64,000 bases of DNA from the NCBI RefSeq assembly GCF_044891285.1, contig NZ_JAUIYO010000010.1:26454-90453 (forward strand), read 5' to 3'. Positions 1 through 9,344 of the stretch are shown here, piece after piece (within the stretch, counting starts at the first letter, position 1; the number at the start of each line of letters is the position of its first letter). The DNA comes from Pseudobacillus lumedeiriae (GTDB lineage Bacteria; Bacillota; Bacilli; Bacillales; Domibacillaceae). Position numbers and translations under genes: made by a program. A model generated the notes under the pieces. The model was not told where the DNA came from and did not search any database. It saw only the letters and a list, made by a program, of their open reading frames with translations.

Positions 1-1277
1 GTTAGATCAAGTTTCTTTTGCCATTGTGGCAGCAGCAGCTGCTGTCTTTCTTCTTGTGACCTCATCCATGGAAAGCCTTCCATATGCAGAAAGTCTTCCT
101 TGTAGAACCATGGATAGCCTCCAAAAATTTCATCTGCACATTCACCAGATAAGGCAACTGTAAAATGCTTTTTAATGTTTTCACAAAACCATAATAATGA
201 TGAATCTACATCCGCCATTCCCGGCAAATCCCTCATTGCAACGGCTTCTGTTAAATAATCAGTGAGCTGATCATTTTGAATGACGGCCGAGTGATGGATT
301 GAACTGATGTACTTCTGCATTTTTCTTATCCATAACTCGTCTGCATCGGGCTGAAAGTCGTTCGCTTTGAAATATTGGCTGTTACGATCATAGTCAATGG
401 AATACGTATGGAGCGGGCCGCGCCCTTCTTTTTTAAAAAATTCGGAAGCGAGTATACTGATAGCGCTTGAATCTACTCCCCCAGATAGAAACGTACAAAC
501 AGGTACATCCGCTGTCAGCTGCCGCTCGATCGCATCTTTTATCAAAAATCGTACTTGTTCTACGGTTTCTTCTACTGTTTGATCATGTTTTTTACTTTCT
601 ACATTCCAGTATCTCCATACCTTTAATCCATTTCGTTTATAGGTGAGTGCATGAGCCGGGCGCAATTCTTTTATTCCTCTAAATACCCCGTTTCCTGGAG
701 TACGGGACGGGCCTAACCCGAATACTTCCTGCAATCCTTCCCATCCTACTTCTGCTTTCACATTCGGGTGAGCTAAAATCGCTTTTAGCTCAGAACCAAA
801 TAAAAATGACCCACTTTCTTCCTTATAAAATAACGGCTTAACACCAAGGCGGTCTCTCGCCATAAAGAGCTGCTCCCGATGATGATCCCAAATGGCAAAA
901 GCAAAAATGCCATTTACATAATCTACACATTTCTCTTTCCACTCCGTATAAGCGGTCAATAATACTTCCGTATCGGAATGAGACTGAAAAGTATACCCTT
1001 TCTTCAATAGCTCTTTACGAAGTTCTTCTGTGTTGTAAAGCTCGCCATTGTACACCATCGTATACGTACGTTCATTAGCTGTTTTTGTCATCGGCTGACT
1101 GCCGCCGGCCGGGTCGACAACGACCAGGCGTGTATGACCTAATGAAACGTGGTCGGCACTCCATATATTTAAAGCATCCGGGCCGCGTTTCGCCAGTGTA
1201 CGTGCCATCTTTTCCACAATAACTGCCTGAGTTGTTAAATGTTGATGCCAATGAATCCATCCTGTTATTCCACACAC
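1..1277 (-). CDS. asnB: Asparagine synthetase (glutamine-hydrolysing), AsnO-like, 3' part outside window
   Basis: The gene makes asparagine from aspartate, ATP and glutamine-derived ammonia in the cytoplasm. It starts at a GTG (1277) and the protein begins M-C-G-I-T-G-W, so Cys2 is the N-terminal nucleophile of the class II glutaminase domain; the familiar RGPD, YNGE and SDTE motifs follow within the first 110 residues. The synthetase domain begins near residue 230 with the ATP-pyrophosphatase loop LSGGVDSS and later shows SGECADEIFGGYP. About 425 codons are present; the family is usually 610-630 residues, so the C-terminal third lies left of the window. The opening motif resembles B. subtilis AsnO, the sporulation-linked paralogue, but that is from memory of the family. 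A purine-rich stretch (GGAAAGAG) sits upstream of the GTG. glnA lies just upstream on the same strand. Confidence 0.92.
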   Translation of the reverse strand, partial: MCGITGWIHWHQHLTTQAVIVEKMARTLAKRGPDALNIWSADHVSLGHTRLVVVDPAGGSQPMTKTANERTYTMVYNGELYNTEELRKELLKKGYTFQSHSDTEVLLTAYTEWKEKCVDYVNGIFAFAIWDHHREQLFMARDRLGVKPLFYKEESGSFLFGSELKAILAHPNVKAEVGWEGLQEVFGLGPSRTPGNGVFRGIKELRPAHALTYKRNGLKVWRYWNVESKKHDQTVEETVEQVRFLIKDAIERQLTADVPVCTFLSGGVDSSAISILASEFFKKEGRGPLHTYSIDYDRNSQYFKANDFQPDADELWIRKMQKYISSIHHSAVIQNDQLTDYLTEAVAMRDLPGMADVDSSLLWFCENIKKHFTVALSGECADEIFGGYPWFYKEDFLHMEGFPWMRSQEERQQLLLPQWQKKLDL

Positions 1278-1341
1278 CCGTTATCACTCTTTCCGATCAA
1301 GATTTTCCCTTTCAGCTAGGGTACTTCTAATTAACTGACAC

Positions 1342-2676
1342 CTAATATTGTGTCATATAGCGCTCACGTTCCCATGGATGGACTTGTGTACGGAACAAGT
1401 TCCATTCGATAGTTTTGGCTTCAACAAAATGTTCACATACATGGCTGCCTAAAGCCTTAGTCATCACTTCATCCCTTTGAAAATTTTCAAGCGCCTCAGC
1501 TAATGTAGCTGGTAAATCAACGATGTTGTTTTCCTCTCTCTCTTTTTTGGACATGACGTAGATATTTTTATCGACGGTTTTAGGAGGTGTTAACTTATTT
1601 TTAATGCCATCTAATCCAGCCGCAAGCTGAACAGCCAGCGCTAAGTAAGGATTGGCAGAAGGATCAACACTCCGTACCTCTATACGAGTACTTAATCCGC
1701 GCGAAGCCGGGATACGGATGAGCGGACTTCTGTTTCTCGCTGACCAGGCTACATAACATGGAGCTTCATAACCGGGAACTAATCTTTTATATGAATTAAC
1801 AGTCGGATTCGTGATTGCAGTAAAGTTAGGAGCATGCTTCAAAATACCGGCTACAAATTGTCTAGCCATATCACTTAACTCCATATCCCCATGTTGATCA
1901 TAAAAGACATTTTCACCATTTTTAAATAAAGACAAATTACAATGCATCCCTGAACCATTCACTCCAAACAACGGTTTGGGCATAAACGTTGCGTGTAATC
2001 CATGCTTACGGGCAATTGTCTTTACAACTAATTTAAACGTTTGAATATCGTCACATGCTTTCACAGCATCCTTGTATTTAAAATCAATTTCATGCTGTCC
2101 AGGAGCTACTTCATGATGGGAAGCTTCAATTTCAAATCCCATCTCTTCCAATTCCAGCACAATATCACGGCGGCAGTTTTCTCCAAGATCAGTCGGTGCC
2201 AGGTCAAAATAGCCGCCGCTATCATTTAGCTCGAGAGTAGGTGCACCGTTCTCATCTAATTTAAATAGAAAAAACTCAGGCTCAGGACCGACATTAAAAT
2301 CTGTAAATCCAAGCTCTTTCATTTCACTGAGAATTCTCTTTAAGTTGGTACGAGGATCACCTTCAAATGGAGTGCTATCCGGATGATAGATGTCACAAAT
2401 AAACCTGGCGACTTTTCCTTTTTCAGCTGTCCATGGGAAAATGACGAACGAATCCAAATCAGGATAGAGATACATATCGGATTCTTCAATACGAACAAAT
2501 CCCTCAATAGATGAACCATCAAACATCATCTTGTTATTCAGCGCTTTCTCCAACTGCGACGAAGGAATTTCAACATTTTTAACGGCTCCCAAAATGTCCG
2601 TGAACTGCAATCTGATAAATTTTACGTTTTTTTCCTGTACTACTTGAAAAATTTTTTCTTTATTCCATTTTCCCAT
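1342..2676 (-). CDS. glnA: Glutamine synthetase, type I
   Basis: Cytoplasmic enzyme condensing glutamate and ammonia to glutamine with ATP. At 444 residues it has the length of the short GSI-alpha form of Gram-positive bacteria, which lacks the adenylylation insert. Visible signatures are [11 protein letters not shown] (residues 50-60), [24 protein letters not shown] and the ATP-site segment NRSPLIRIP. Arg62 (in [10 protein letters not shown]) is the residue that in B. subtilis GlnA mediates glutamine feedback inhibition. Unlike B. subtilis there is no glnR directly upstream; the preceding gene on this strand is a sodium symporter ending in its own terminator (2852-2899), so glnA has a promoter of its own in the roughly 180-base gap. 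I found no convincing GlnR/TnrA box there. Confidence 0.98.
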   Translation of the reverse strand: MGKWNKEKIFQVVQEKNVKFIRLQFTDILGAVKNVEIPSSQLEKALNNKMMFDGSSIEGFVRIEESDMYLYPDLDSFVIFPWTAEKGKVARFICDIYHPDSTPFEGDPRTNLKRILSEMKELGFTDFNVGPEPEFFLFKLDENGAPTLELNDSGGYFDLAPTDLGENCRRDIVLELEEMGFEIEASHHEVAPGQHEIDFKYKDAVKACDDIQTFKLVVKTIARKHGLHATFMPKPLFGVNGSGMHCNLSLFKNGENVFYDQHGDMELSDMARQFVAGILKHAPNFTAITNPTVNSYKRLVPGYEAPCYVAWSARNRSPLIRIPASRGLSTRIEVRSVDPSANPYLALAVQLAAGLDGIKNKLTPPKTVDKNIYVMSKKEREENNIVDLPATLAEALENFQRDEVMTKALGSHVCEHFVEAKTIEWNLFRTQVHPWERERYMTQY

Positions 2677-2851
2677 TTGCCCTCTCCCCTTAATTCTTAC
2701 GCAATATGAAAGTTCTTGTCATTTAATGTATGTTTCACTTATTCATTCGAATAATATATTGTTTGGATGAATTTAATCTATTATTGAGAACAAAAGAATC
2801 AAAAATTTTAATAACTAACATGAAACCAGCTTTATTTCTAAAATTACTCTC

Positions 2852-2899
2852 TTAAAAACAACAGCCAGTTCACTGATAAGCAGTGAACTGGCTGTTGTT
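2852..2899 (-). terminator. Rho-independent terminator of the sodium symporter gene
   Basis: A perfect 19-base inverted repeat (2857-2875 and 2881-2899, loop ATAAG) ends, on the minus strand, in a T-rich run. It lies 10 bases after the symporter stop codon and separates that unit from glnA. Confidence 0.93.
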
Positions 2900-2908
2900 A
2901 ACAATACA

Positions 2909-4489
2909 TTACACAATCTGATCTTGATGTTGCAGTTCCGTCACAGGGTCTTCTTTTTTCGTAAGCAAACTCACAACAACAAAAACAATCGCCGAAAGCG
3001 GAAGGGCATAAAATAATGGATCAACGTGTGTCATTGGATAAGCAAGGAGTGTATTTTTTCCAAACAATGCCTTGGATAACCCAAGAACCGCTGCTTCTTT
3101 TTCATGCAAAAACATAAACCCTAAAATACTGATGGTAAAACCGACCATCATGCTCGCCTTGGCACCGGCTCTCGTAGATTTTTCCCAGAAGAAAGCTCCG
3201 ATCATAACCGGCAAAAATCCAGCTGCACATATCCCAAACCAGAAAGCGGTTGCCTGGGCAATGACGCCGCCCGGCAAAATATAAGACAGGGCAACAGCCG
3301 CAGTGATACCGAACAGCACTCCAATCCGGGAGGCGTCCATTCCTAACAAGGAGTTGATGCCGAAACTTTTCAAAATATCTTGTCCGAAAGCAGATCCTTG
3401 AAGATGAATAAGAGAACTGATTGTTGAAATAGCAGCTGACAATAACGTCAGTGTAAACAAATAAACGAACCATTCCGGCATTAAATGATTGATCAGTGAA
3501 GGAATCACAAGGTCCACATTTCCTTTGGCGGCCTCTATAGCCAGCTTCCCTAATTGATCATGGAAATACAGATTGCTGATTGGACCAAGCATGAAAGCGG
3601 CTCCAGTCATAAAGAAGATGAACACGCCGCCGACGATAACAGAGCGATACAGTGCCTGATTGTTTTTCACGGTCATAAACCGCATCACGAGCTGCGGCTG
3701 TGCAAGCACCCCGATGCCGACCCCCATCACGATCGTACTCACTAATGTCCACCAGATCGGCGAGCCGAGTTCCGGCATAGATGTCCAGCCGCGGTGACCT
3801 TGATCGACTAATGCCTGAGGAACTAGATCTTTCATGGCCGTTAATCCGGCATGTCCATCGATCACGCCTCCAACTGCCTTGTACCCCATAAATAAAAAGA
3901 TCGCCATGCCGACAAACATCACAATAGCCGCAAAGGCATCCGTATACATAACCGCCTTAATCCCGCCGCTTAATACATAAAAACCGACGATAATAGCTAG
4001 TACGAGGAGAGCAATATTATAGTTCATAGAAAGGGTTTCCTGAAGAAAACGGCCTCCTCCGACGAGGACAATACTCGTATAGGCCGGCATTAAGACGAAA
4101 ATAACGATGCCTGAAAATACTGTGATAAATTTTGAATTGTAGCGTTTACCGAGCAGCTCAGCAAATGTATACGCTTCCAAATTCTTCGATACTTTTCGAA
4201 TACGTGTTCCAAAAAAGACGAAGGAAATAAAGACACCAAACACGATATTTAAAAAACAAAGCCATAATAATCCAAAACCGTATAATGAAGCTACGCCGCC
4301 AAACCCGATTAATGAAGACGTACTAATGAAAGTGGCTCCGTAAGAAAGTGCCATCACCGTCGGGTTAATATCCCGCCCGCCTACTAAGTAGTCCGCTTCA
4401 GACCTCGTCGTTTTATAACCGTAATACGCCAGTGCGGACATAATGCCTAAATAAATCAAAAGTATAGGAATTAATATCGCCAGGTTCAT
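2909..4489 (-). CDS. Sodium:solute symporter family protein (SSS family)
   Basis: Inner-membrane carrier of 526 residues with about 13 hydrophobic segments, expected to use a Na+ gradient to import an organic solute. The first helix, the YLVGGRDINP segment and the ATFISTSSLIGFGG stretch (about residues 33-65) are typical of the solute:sodium symporter family. The substrate cannot be read from sequence. The start is fixed by a strong GGAGGAG site which overlaps the last codons of a 38-residue upstream peptide; only five bases separate that stop from this ATG, suggesting translational coupling. The transcript ends at the hairpin 2852-2899. Confidence 0.93.
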   Translation of the reverse strand: MNLAILIPILLIYLGIMSALAYYGYKTTRSEADYLVGGRDINPTVMALSYGATFISTSSLIGFGGVASLYGFGLLWLCFLNIVFGVFISFVFFGTRIRKVSKNLEAYTFAELLGKRYNSKFITVFSGIVIFVLMPAYTSIVLVGGGRFLQETLSMNYNIALLVLAIIVGFYVLSGGIKAVMYTDAFAAIVMFVGMAIFLFMGYKAVGGVIDGHAGLTAMKDLVPQALVDQGHRGWTSMPELGSPIWWTLVSTIVMGVGIGVLAQPQLVMRFMTVKNNQALYRSVIVGGVFIFFMTGAAFMLGPISNLYFHDQLGKLAIEAAKGNVDLVIPSLINHLMPEWFVYLFTLTLLSAAISTISSLIHLQGSAFGQDILKSFGINSLLGMDASRIGVLFGITAAVALSYILPGGVIAQATAFWFGICAAGFLPVMIGAFFWEKSTRAGAKASMMVGFTISILGFMFLHEKEAAVLGLSKALFGKNTLLAYPMTHVDPLFYALPLSAIVFVVVSLLTKKEDPVTELQHQDQIV

Positions 4490-4494
4490 TTACA

Positions 4495-4611
4495 TCACTC
4501 CTCCTCTTCTCCCCGATTCCACATCATCAACCCGAAAACAACACAACCTGCCATTGATAAAATAGTACCTACCCATGCCGCTGCAATGATTGGATCTTCC
4601 ATACCGAACAT
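4495..4611 (-). CDS. Symporter small accessory protein (38 residues)
   Basis: Small gene found by reading the leader of the symporter gene. It encodes a 38-residue peptide starting MFGMEDPIIAAAWVG, followed by one hydrophobic helix (about residues 10-31) and ending in Trp-Asn-Arg-Gly and four glutamates. A GGGGGATT purine run precedes the ATG. The stop overlaps the ribosome binding site of the downstream symporter, five bases before its start. Conserved micro-proteins of this layout are known next to sodium:solute symporters and are named symporter small accessory proteins; by analogy it probably sits in the membrane with the carrier. The role in stability or activity is inference. Confidence 0.85.
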   Translation of the reverse strand: MFGMEDPIIAAAWVGTILSMAGCVVFGLMMWNRGEEEE

Positions 4612-4785
4612 AATGAATCCCCCTTATTCACTGTAAATATTATCCTTACTCATTCGTTGAAAAATGCTCCTTCTTTTAATTTTTCTGATAATTCCAAATT
4701 ATCATTCTATTAAATATTATACAATTTTAGGAAAGTAAAGTATATCACTTTTTTGTTTTTATTACTTTTTTTGTTATACAAACAA
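4612..4785. other. Promoter region of the symporter unit
   Basis: An AT-rich, gene-free stretch between the DUF202 terminator and the small accessory peptide. It must hold the promoter of the symporter unit, but I cannot point to clear -35/-10 boxes. Confidence 0.4.
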
Positions 4786-4853
4786 AAAAAGCTATCTCGC
4801 AATTAAAGTGTCATCCCCCACTTGATGTGAGGACAAACTTTTGTGAGATAGCT
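4785..4853 (-). terminator. Terminator of the DUF202 gene
   Basis: Inverted repeat AGCTATCTCGCA (4790-4801) against TGTGAGATAGCT (4842-4853), followed on the minus strand by seven T. The unusually long 40-base loop holds a second imperfect hairpin. Confidence 0.75.
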
Positions 4854-4901
4854 CTTTTATCTGTCTGCTTTACGTTTATTTCATATACATCAGGCTTCTA
4901 A

Positions 4902-5273
4902 CTAAGTCTGCAAAACTAGCATAAAATAAGCCCCAAGCATTAAAATAAGGATACTGACAGTAACGGCTGCAAAGACGATAATCGCTGTAGATGAACGGAA
5001 AGTTTCCTCATTGATCTCTTTTCGCTTAATAAAATAACTAAATACTCCTGTAAAAAGAAAAGCAATTCCGATGATAAGGGAAAACCCCATCATTAATAAA
5101 GAGATTGTATCCGTAATGGCACTTACCTGAGCTCCATAGTTTAAGTGCAGAGTCACTGCTAAAAATCCAATTCCGACGACGGCTATGCCTGTGCGAAGCC
5201 AAGCAAGAAATGTTCGCTCATTAGATAGATGCTGCTGAATGTATTGAGATTCATCTACTTTTTGTTTATCCAT
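4902..5273 (-). CDS. YidH/DUF202 family membrane protein
   Basis: A 123-residue protein with three predicted transmembrane helices (about residues 28-48, 57-80 and 95-118). The N-terminal motif HLSNERTFLAWLRTGIA is the hallmark of the DUF202 (YidH-like) family, whose function is unknown. The hydrophilic N-terminus (DKQKVDESQYIQQ) is probably cytoplasmic. It is a single-gene unit: its terminator follows at 4785-4853 and the BCCT gene upstream has its own hairpin. Confidence 0.9.
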   Translation of the reverse strand: MDKQKVDESQYIQQHLSNERTFLAWLRTGIAVVGIGFLAVTLHLNYGAQVSAITDTISLLMMGFSLIIGIAFLFTGVFSYFIKRKEINEETFRSSTAIIVFAAVTVSILILMLGAYFMLVLQT

Positions 5274-5372
5274 ACTTTCCCCTCATATCAACAATGCCTT
5301 AATCTATTTTATGCAATCAGAATATGAAAGGTTATTGCTTGCAATACAAATTAAAAACCGCATGAAGCCTTC

Positions 5373-5402
5373 AAAAAAGCAAGGCAGCCGGCTGCCTTTT
5401 AT
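5373..5402 (-). terminator. Terminator of the BCCT transporter gene
   Basis: GC-rich hairpin AAGGCAGC-CGGCTGCCTT around 5383-5400, followed by a T-rich run on the minus strand. It lies about 100 bases downstream of the opuD-like stop. Confidence 0.65.
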
Positions 5403-5505
5403 AAGCGGGTGGTAAATTAGGATACCCCTCTTTCCTTAGCTAGTGAAGGCCACGGCAGGCAGTTGGTCTTGACTAACCAAGGAGTTCTTTATTTCATTGT
5501 GATTC

Positions 5506-7014
5506 TTATGCGGATTTTTTATGCTGCTTGACCTCTTTATTTACGGAAAGTTCCTGCCGAAACGATTTAATTAGTGCATAGGACATAAAGAGAAGGATGA
5601 TCGCTAACGGCAAAGCGCTGACAATAATGGCAGCTTGCATTCCAACAAGACCGCCTGTTGCGAGTAAAACAGACGCAATTGCTGCTAGAATCAGTCCCCA
5701 GCTGAGCGTGACAAAAAATGGTGGATTTAAGCTTCCATTTGTCGTCTGCATCCCGAGAACAAAGGTTGCTGAATCAGCTGATGTCACAAAGAATGTCAAA
5801 ATAAGGATAACAGAGATAACTGATAACACGTCTCCGAAAGGCATATGCTCATATACAAAGAATAGAGATGTCTCAAAGCTTTGTTTAGCTACATCCAGGC
5901 CTTGTACTAAATCGAAATAAATACCTGTCCCGCCGAATACTCCGAACCATAGTGAACAGACAAGCGTTGGAATAATTAATACAGCCATAATAAATTCACG
6001 AACGGTGCGCCCTTTAGATACACGAGCGATAAATGTTCCAACGAACGGTGTCCATGAAATCCACCAAGCCCAGTAAAAAATAGTCCAGTCTTTGACCCAT
6101 TGATTATTCTCTGGATTAAATGGAGCGAATCTCAGTCCCATGCTAGGAAGGTTTTGCAAGTACCCGCCAAACGTAGTTGAAAACAATTCCAGCAAATATT
6201 GTGTTGGACCAAGGAAAAGAAAAGAGAAGAATAGAATAACAGCAAGCACCATATTCGTATTACTTAAATATTTAATTCCTTTTGAGACACCTGTTCCTGC
6301 CGAAATGATAAATAGAACAGTTGTTATTGCAATAATAAGGAGTTGAGTGTTAAAGCTGATAGGCATACCAATTAAATAGTGTAATCCACTGTTGATTTGT
6401 GAAGCTCCAAGCCCTAACGACGCGGCTACACCAAATACAGTAGCAAATACAGCAATAATGTCCACCGTGTGCCCAATCGGTCCTTTCGCTTTATCACCGA
6501 TCAGCGGATATAAAGTGGCACTCATCAAACCAGGCATGTTTTTACGGAATTTGTAGTAAGCTAAAGCAAGCGCTACGACTGCATAAATGGCCCAAGCATG
6601 AAACCCCCAGTGCAGATACGTATGTTCTAAGCTTATTTTTGCGGATTCAATCGATTGAGATGTTCCAAATGGAGGGGTTGTATAATGCGAAACAGGTTCA
6701 GAAACTCCGTAAAATAAAAGTCCAATTCCCATTCCCGCGCTAAATAACATAGCAAACCACGTTAACGTACTGAACTCAGGCTTATCTTCCGGCTTTCCAA
6801 GCTTAATCTTTCCAAAACGGCTAAACGCAACGCATAAAGCAAAAATCAGAAAGAAAGTAGCGGAAAATTGATAAAACCACCCGAAACGGTCAAGTAAAAA
6901 ACTTTGTGTAGATGTCATCACCTTAATCAATTGATCAGGAGCAATGACACCCCAAGAGACAAATAACACACTGATAACTATTGAAATCCAAAAAATAGAC
7001 GTTGTTTTCTTCAC
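5506..7014 (-). CDS. opuD: BCCT family osmoprotectant transporter, OpuD-like
   Basis: Single-component, ion-coupled importer of quaternary ammonium compounds such as glycine betaine. The 502-residue protein has about 12 hydrophobic helices and the family's tryptophan-rich segment WTIFYWAWWISWTPF followed by IARVSKGRT, as well as FSAGMGIGLLFYG near the N-terminus. Large stretches resemble B. subtilis OpuD (512 residues), including SADSATFVLGMQT and SLNP, so glycine betaine is the best guess. The start is a GTG preceded by AGGGGGAAGATC. It stands alone between two terminators. In B. subtilis opuD is osmotically induced; no such control can be read here. Confidence 0.9.
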   Translation of the reverse strand: MKKTTSIFWISIVISVLFVSWGVIAPDQLIKVMTSTQSFLLDRFGWFYQFSATFFLIFALCVAFSRFGKIKLGKPEDKPEFSTLTWFAMLFSAGMGIGLLFYGVSEPVSHYTTPPFGTSQSIESAKISLEHTYLHWGFHAWAIYAVVALALAYYKFRKNMPGLMSATLYPLIGDKAKGPIGHTVDIIAVFATVFGVAASLGLGASQINSGLHYLIGMPISFNTQLLIIAITTVLFIISAGTGVSKGIKYLSNTNMVLAVILFFSFLFLGPTQYLLELFSTTFGGYLQNLPSMGLRFAPFNPENNQWVKDWTIFYWAWWISWTPFVGTFIARVSKGRTVREFIMAVLIIPTLVCSLWFGVFGGTGIYFDLVQGLDVAKQSFETSLFFVYEHMPFGDVLSVISVILILTFFVTSADSATFVLGMQTTNGSLNPPFFVTLSWGLILAAIASVLLATGGLVGMQAAIIVSALPLAIILLFMSYALIKSFRQELSVNKEVKQHKKSA

Positions 7015-7134
7015 GATCTTCCCCCTTAAACTTCATAGATTACGAAAGTTTATGCTATTTTATACCCGCTTACTATATAAGTGTAAACATACTTCTACAT
7101 CTTTTTCAAACGCATGTCGAAAAAACGAACAAAG

Positions 7135-7175
7135 AAAAAACGCGCTGAAGCCTGGAGTGATCAAGGTTCAGCGCG
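7135..7175 (-). terminator. Terminator of the 131-codon unknown gene
   Basis: Stem CGCGCTGAA (7141-7149) with TTCAGCGCG (7167-7175), extended by CCT/AGG, followed on the minus strand by six T. Confidence 0.85.
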
Positions 7176-7213
7176 ATATTATTTTTATATAAATTTTTCT
7201 TTGACATTCACTA

Positions 7214-7609
7214 TTATTGGATTTGCAAGGACGTTTTCACATACGCTTCAATAACATCAGATGATAACTCCAAATCGTTCGTTAGTATACTACTTTTTAT
7301 ATACGATAGCTTGTCTTTTTCAACTGCATATGACTGAATATCTAAAATGTTGTCAATATGCATGACACCTTTATTAGTAATCATTGGCTTTGTCATCTTT
7401 TCCCGGCCGTTCTCTACAGGAGACGAAGGGATCGCCTCACTTCCATTGAGCAATTTTTCCTCCGCTAATTCATTCATCAATGATGGATACGAAGGCATTC
7501 CTTTAGTCAAAATCTCGTGCATTTCAGCAATATCGTTCGGGTCATTTCCTTGATAATACTGAATATAATAGGCAAGAACAATTTGTTCTTCTTCAGTTAA
7601 TTTTTCCAC
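7214..7609 (-). CDS. Hypothetical protein, 131 residues
   Basis: I do not recognise this protein. It starts at a GTG with a strong AGGAGG site nine bases upstream and ends 40 bases before a good terminator, so it is very probably expressed. It is acidic and has no signal peptide or membrane helix. The first 60 residues look mainly helical; a central Pro/Ser-rich linker (PSSPVENG) leads to a second helical part. The pattern could fit a small winged-helix or regulatory protein, but no motif supports that firmly. It lies upstream of opuD on the same strand with a terminator between them. Confidence 0.65.
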   Translation of the reverse strand: MEKLTEEEQIVLAYYIQYYQGNDPNDIAEMHEILTKGMPSYPSLMNELAEEKLLNGSEAIPSSPVENGREKMTKPMITNKGVMHIDNILDIQSYAVEKDKLSYIKSSILTNDLELSSDVIEAYVKTSLQIQ

Positions 7610-7889
7610 CTTTTCTTCCTCCTTTATCCACTTATTTTGCCAAAAATAACGTATTCCAAACCTCTTTTCCTCTATTTCGAAAAACTCCTTGTTTTAATTT
7701 GTTCAAAAAAATTTTATTTATACGATCGCTCAAAGTATTATCTCTCGTTCTTCACATAGCATTTCCGGATTATGTAAAAACCTATTTTTCCTTTCTTTTA
7801 ATTCATAATAAAATACCTATCATATGACCTAACTTTTTAATAAAGTGTTTACAAAATATAAAATTCTAAAAAAGAAATACCTACACTAT
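7610..7889. other. AT-rich intergenic region without a gene
   Basis: About 280 AT-rich bases between the MFS gene and the unknown 131-codon gene. It must contain the latter's promoter; I see no other conserved element. Confidence 0.4.
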
Positions 7890-9107
7890 TCACACCGAAT
7901 CCTGCTTATTTTGCAAAACAATTAGTTCGGGCGCTGCTTCTTTATGCAGTTGTGTGGATAATATGAAAGCCAGCAGCAGCAGCCCGCAGCATAGCACTAG
8001 AACAGATGGAATTCCGCCAATATGATCAATCATCCATCCGCCAATCCCCGGACCAAGCAGCTGGCCAAACGCAAAGTACACCGTGACATATCCTAAAGCG
8101 ATCGGTGCATAAGACGGATGAATCTGTTCTGTCGAGAGAGCCTGTATAAGAGCAAGCATCCCAACAAGCGTAATCCCCCAAAGAAACTGGCTAGCAACAA
8201 ACCCTATGTATACCGGAAATAGGATAGGTATAGCCACTGATAAGGCTCCTAGGAAAAGTGTGATGAGCAGAGACTTTTTCCTGCCGATCTTATCCGAAAT
8301 CGTTCCCCACAAAGGTCCGCTAAAAATAGACAACACACCACTAATAGCCATGATTTGACCAGCCCCATACGGATCAATGCGGGCCTCTAAAATGTAACTG
8401 AACAAGAAGCTTTGGGGAAGCAAGTAGGCAAAGCCAATCAACCCATAAATGAAAGCGACGAGCAATACTCTTTTGTGCAAGTACACCTCACGAAAAAGAG
8501 AATCCTCTTTTTGCGCAGTTTTACGTAAAGGGATTGGCGGGTCCCGAAGAACGAGCAGAGCAACAAAGGCAGATAATAAAGAAAACACCCCATACGAAAA
8601 CCAAAGATACCGCCAGCCGTTTACAGGATACCAAGCCGTAAAGAATGGAATAAGCAGGCTGGAAATAAGCGTTCCTAGTCCTAATCCACTACCGAGAAAG
8701 CCGATCATCCTCCCTCTTTGTTTAGGAAACCAGCCCACAACAATGTTGACAATCGGTGTATACGTAAAAGCCGTACCGATGCCGAGCAACACCATCCCGG
8801 CCAGACACGAAATGAAGCTTCCAACAAAGGCGAGATAGAGCAAACCGCAAGCGACGAGCAGCGTTCCAATAATGACCAGTCTTTTGGAACCCCATTTCGC
8901 AGCCATAATTCCAGCAAAAAGAACCAACCCTAAATATCCAATCGATGACGCTGTACCGAGCATTCCTGCCTGTTCATATGTAATCGATAAGCTTTCCTTC
9001 ATAAAAGACATGAAAATTCCGTAAGACATCCGTCCAAAGCCAAGCGTACTAATTGTTACCATGACACATGCAAAAGCATATGGCCACGCTTTTTGTTCTT
9101 GTTCCAT
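7890..9107 (-). CDS. MFS transporter
   Basis: Major facilitator carrier of 405 residues with about 12 membrane helices. The loop-2 signature appears as GIMAAKWGSKRL, and a second copy GTISDKIGRKKS follows the central loop, as expected for the two six-helix halves. The start chosen is the ATG at 9107, which has a perfect AGGAGG site eight bases upstream; a longer frame to 9161 exists but lacks a site. It lies downstream of an aminotransferase and MmsA dehydrogenase with a terminator between, so it may import their substrate, but this is only context. The general layout resembles the oxalate/formate and YbfB-type groups. Confidence 0.88.
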   Translation of the reverse strand: MEQEQKAWPYAFACVMVTISTLGFGRMSYGIFMSFMKESLSITYEQAGMLGTASSIGYLGLVLFAGIMAAKWGSKRLVIIGTLLVACGLLYLAFVGSFISCLAGMVLLGIGTAFTYTPIVNIVVGWFPKQRGRMIGFLGSGLGLGTLISSLLIPFFTAWYPVNGWRYLWFSYGVFSLLSAFVALLVLRDPPIPLRKTAQKEDSLFREVYLHKRVLLVAFIYGLIGFAYLLPQSFLFSYILEARIDPYGAGQIMAISGVLSIFSGPLWGTISDKIGRKKSLLITLFLGALSVAIPILFPVYIGFVASQFLWGITLVGMLALIQALSTEQIHPSYAPIALGYVTVYFAFGQLLGPGIGGWMIDHIGGIPSVLVLCCGLLLLAFILSTQLHKEAAPELIVLQNKQDSV

Positions 9108-9279
9108 GAATTCGCCTCCTGACTTGTGAGAGCGGTGAATCACTAGTAAACATATTTTCATCTACTCTCATAAGATTCTTAGCACTATGTTTTTGAGAGC
9201 AACTACTTTATTAGTTTAACACGTTTTTTTCGCAATTATCAGTAAACTTCCCTTTCCTAGCCTGATTAAAGTCAACGTC

Positions 9280-9312
9280 AAAAAAGACTACTCTGGAATA
9301 TCCAAAGCAGCC
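9280..9312 (-). terminator. Terminator after the aminotransferase gene
   Basis: Eleven-pair stem with three G-U pairs (9286-9296 against 9302-9312), followed by six T on the minus strand. Confidence 0.75.
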
Positions 9313-9344
9313 TGATAATATCTCTACAATCTGTTTACAATTCA

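Noticed and set aside
2677..2856. GlnR/TnrA operator upstream of glnA
   Set aside because: Stretches such as TGTCATTTAATGTATGT fit only half of the TGTNA-N7-TNACA consensus.
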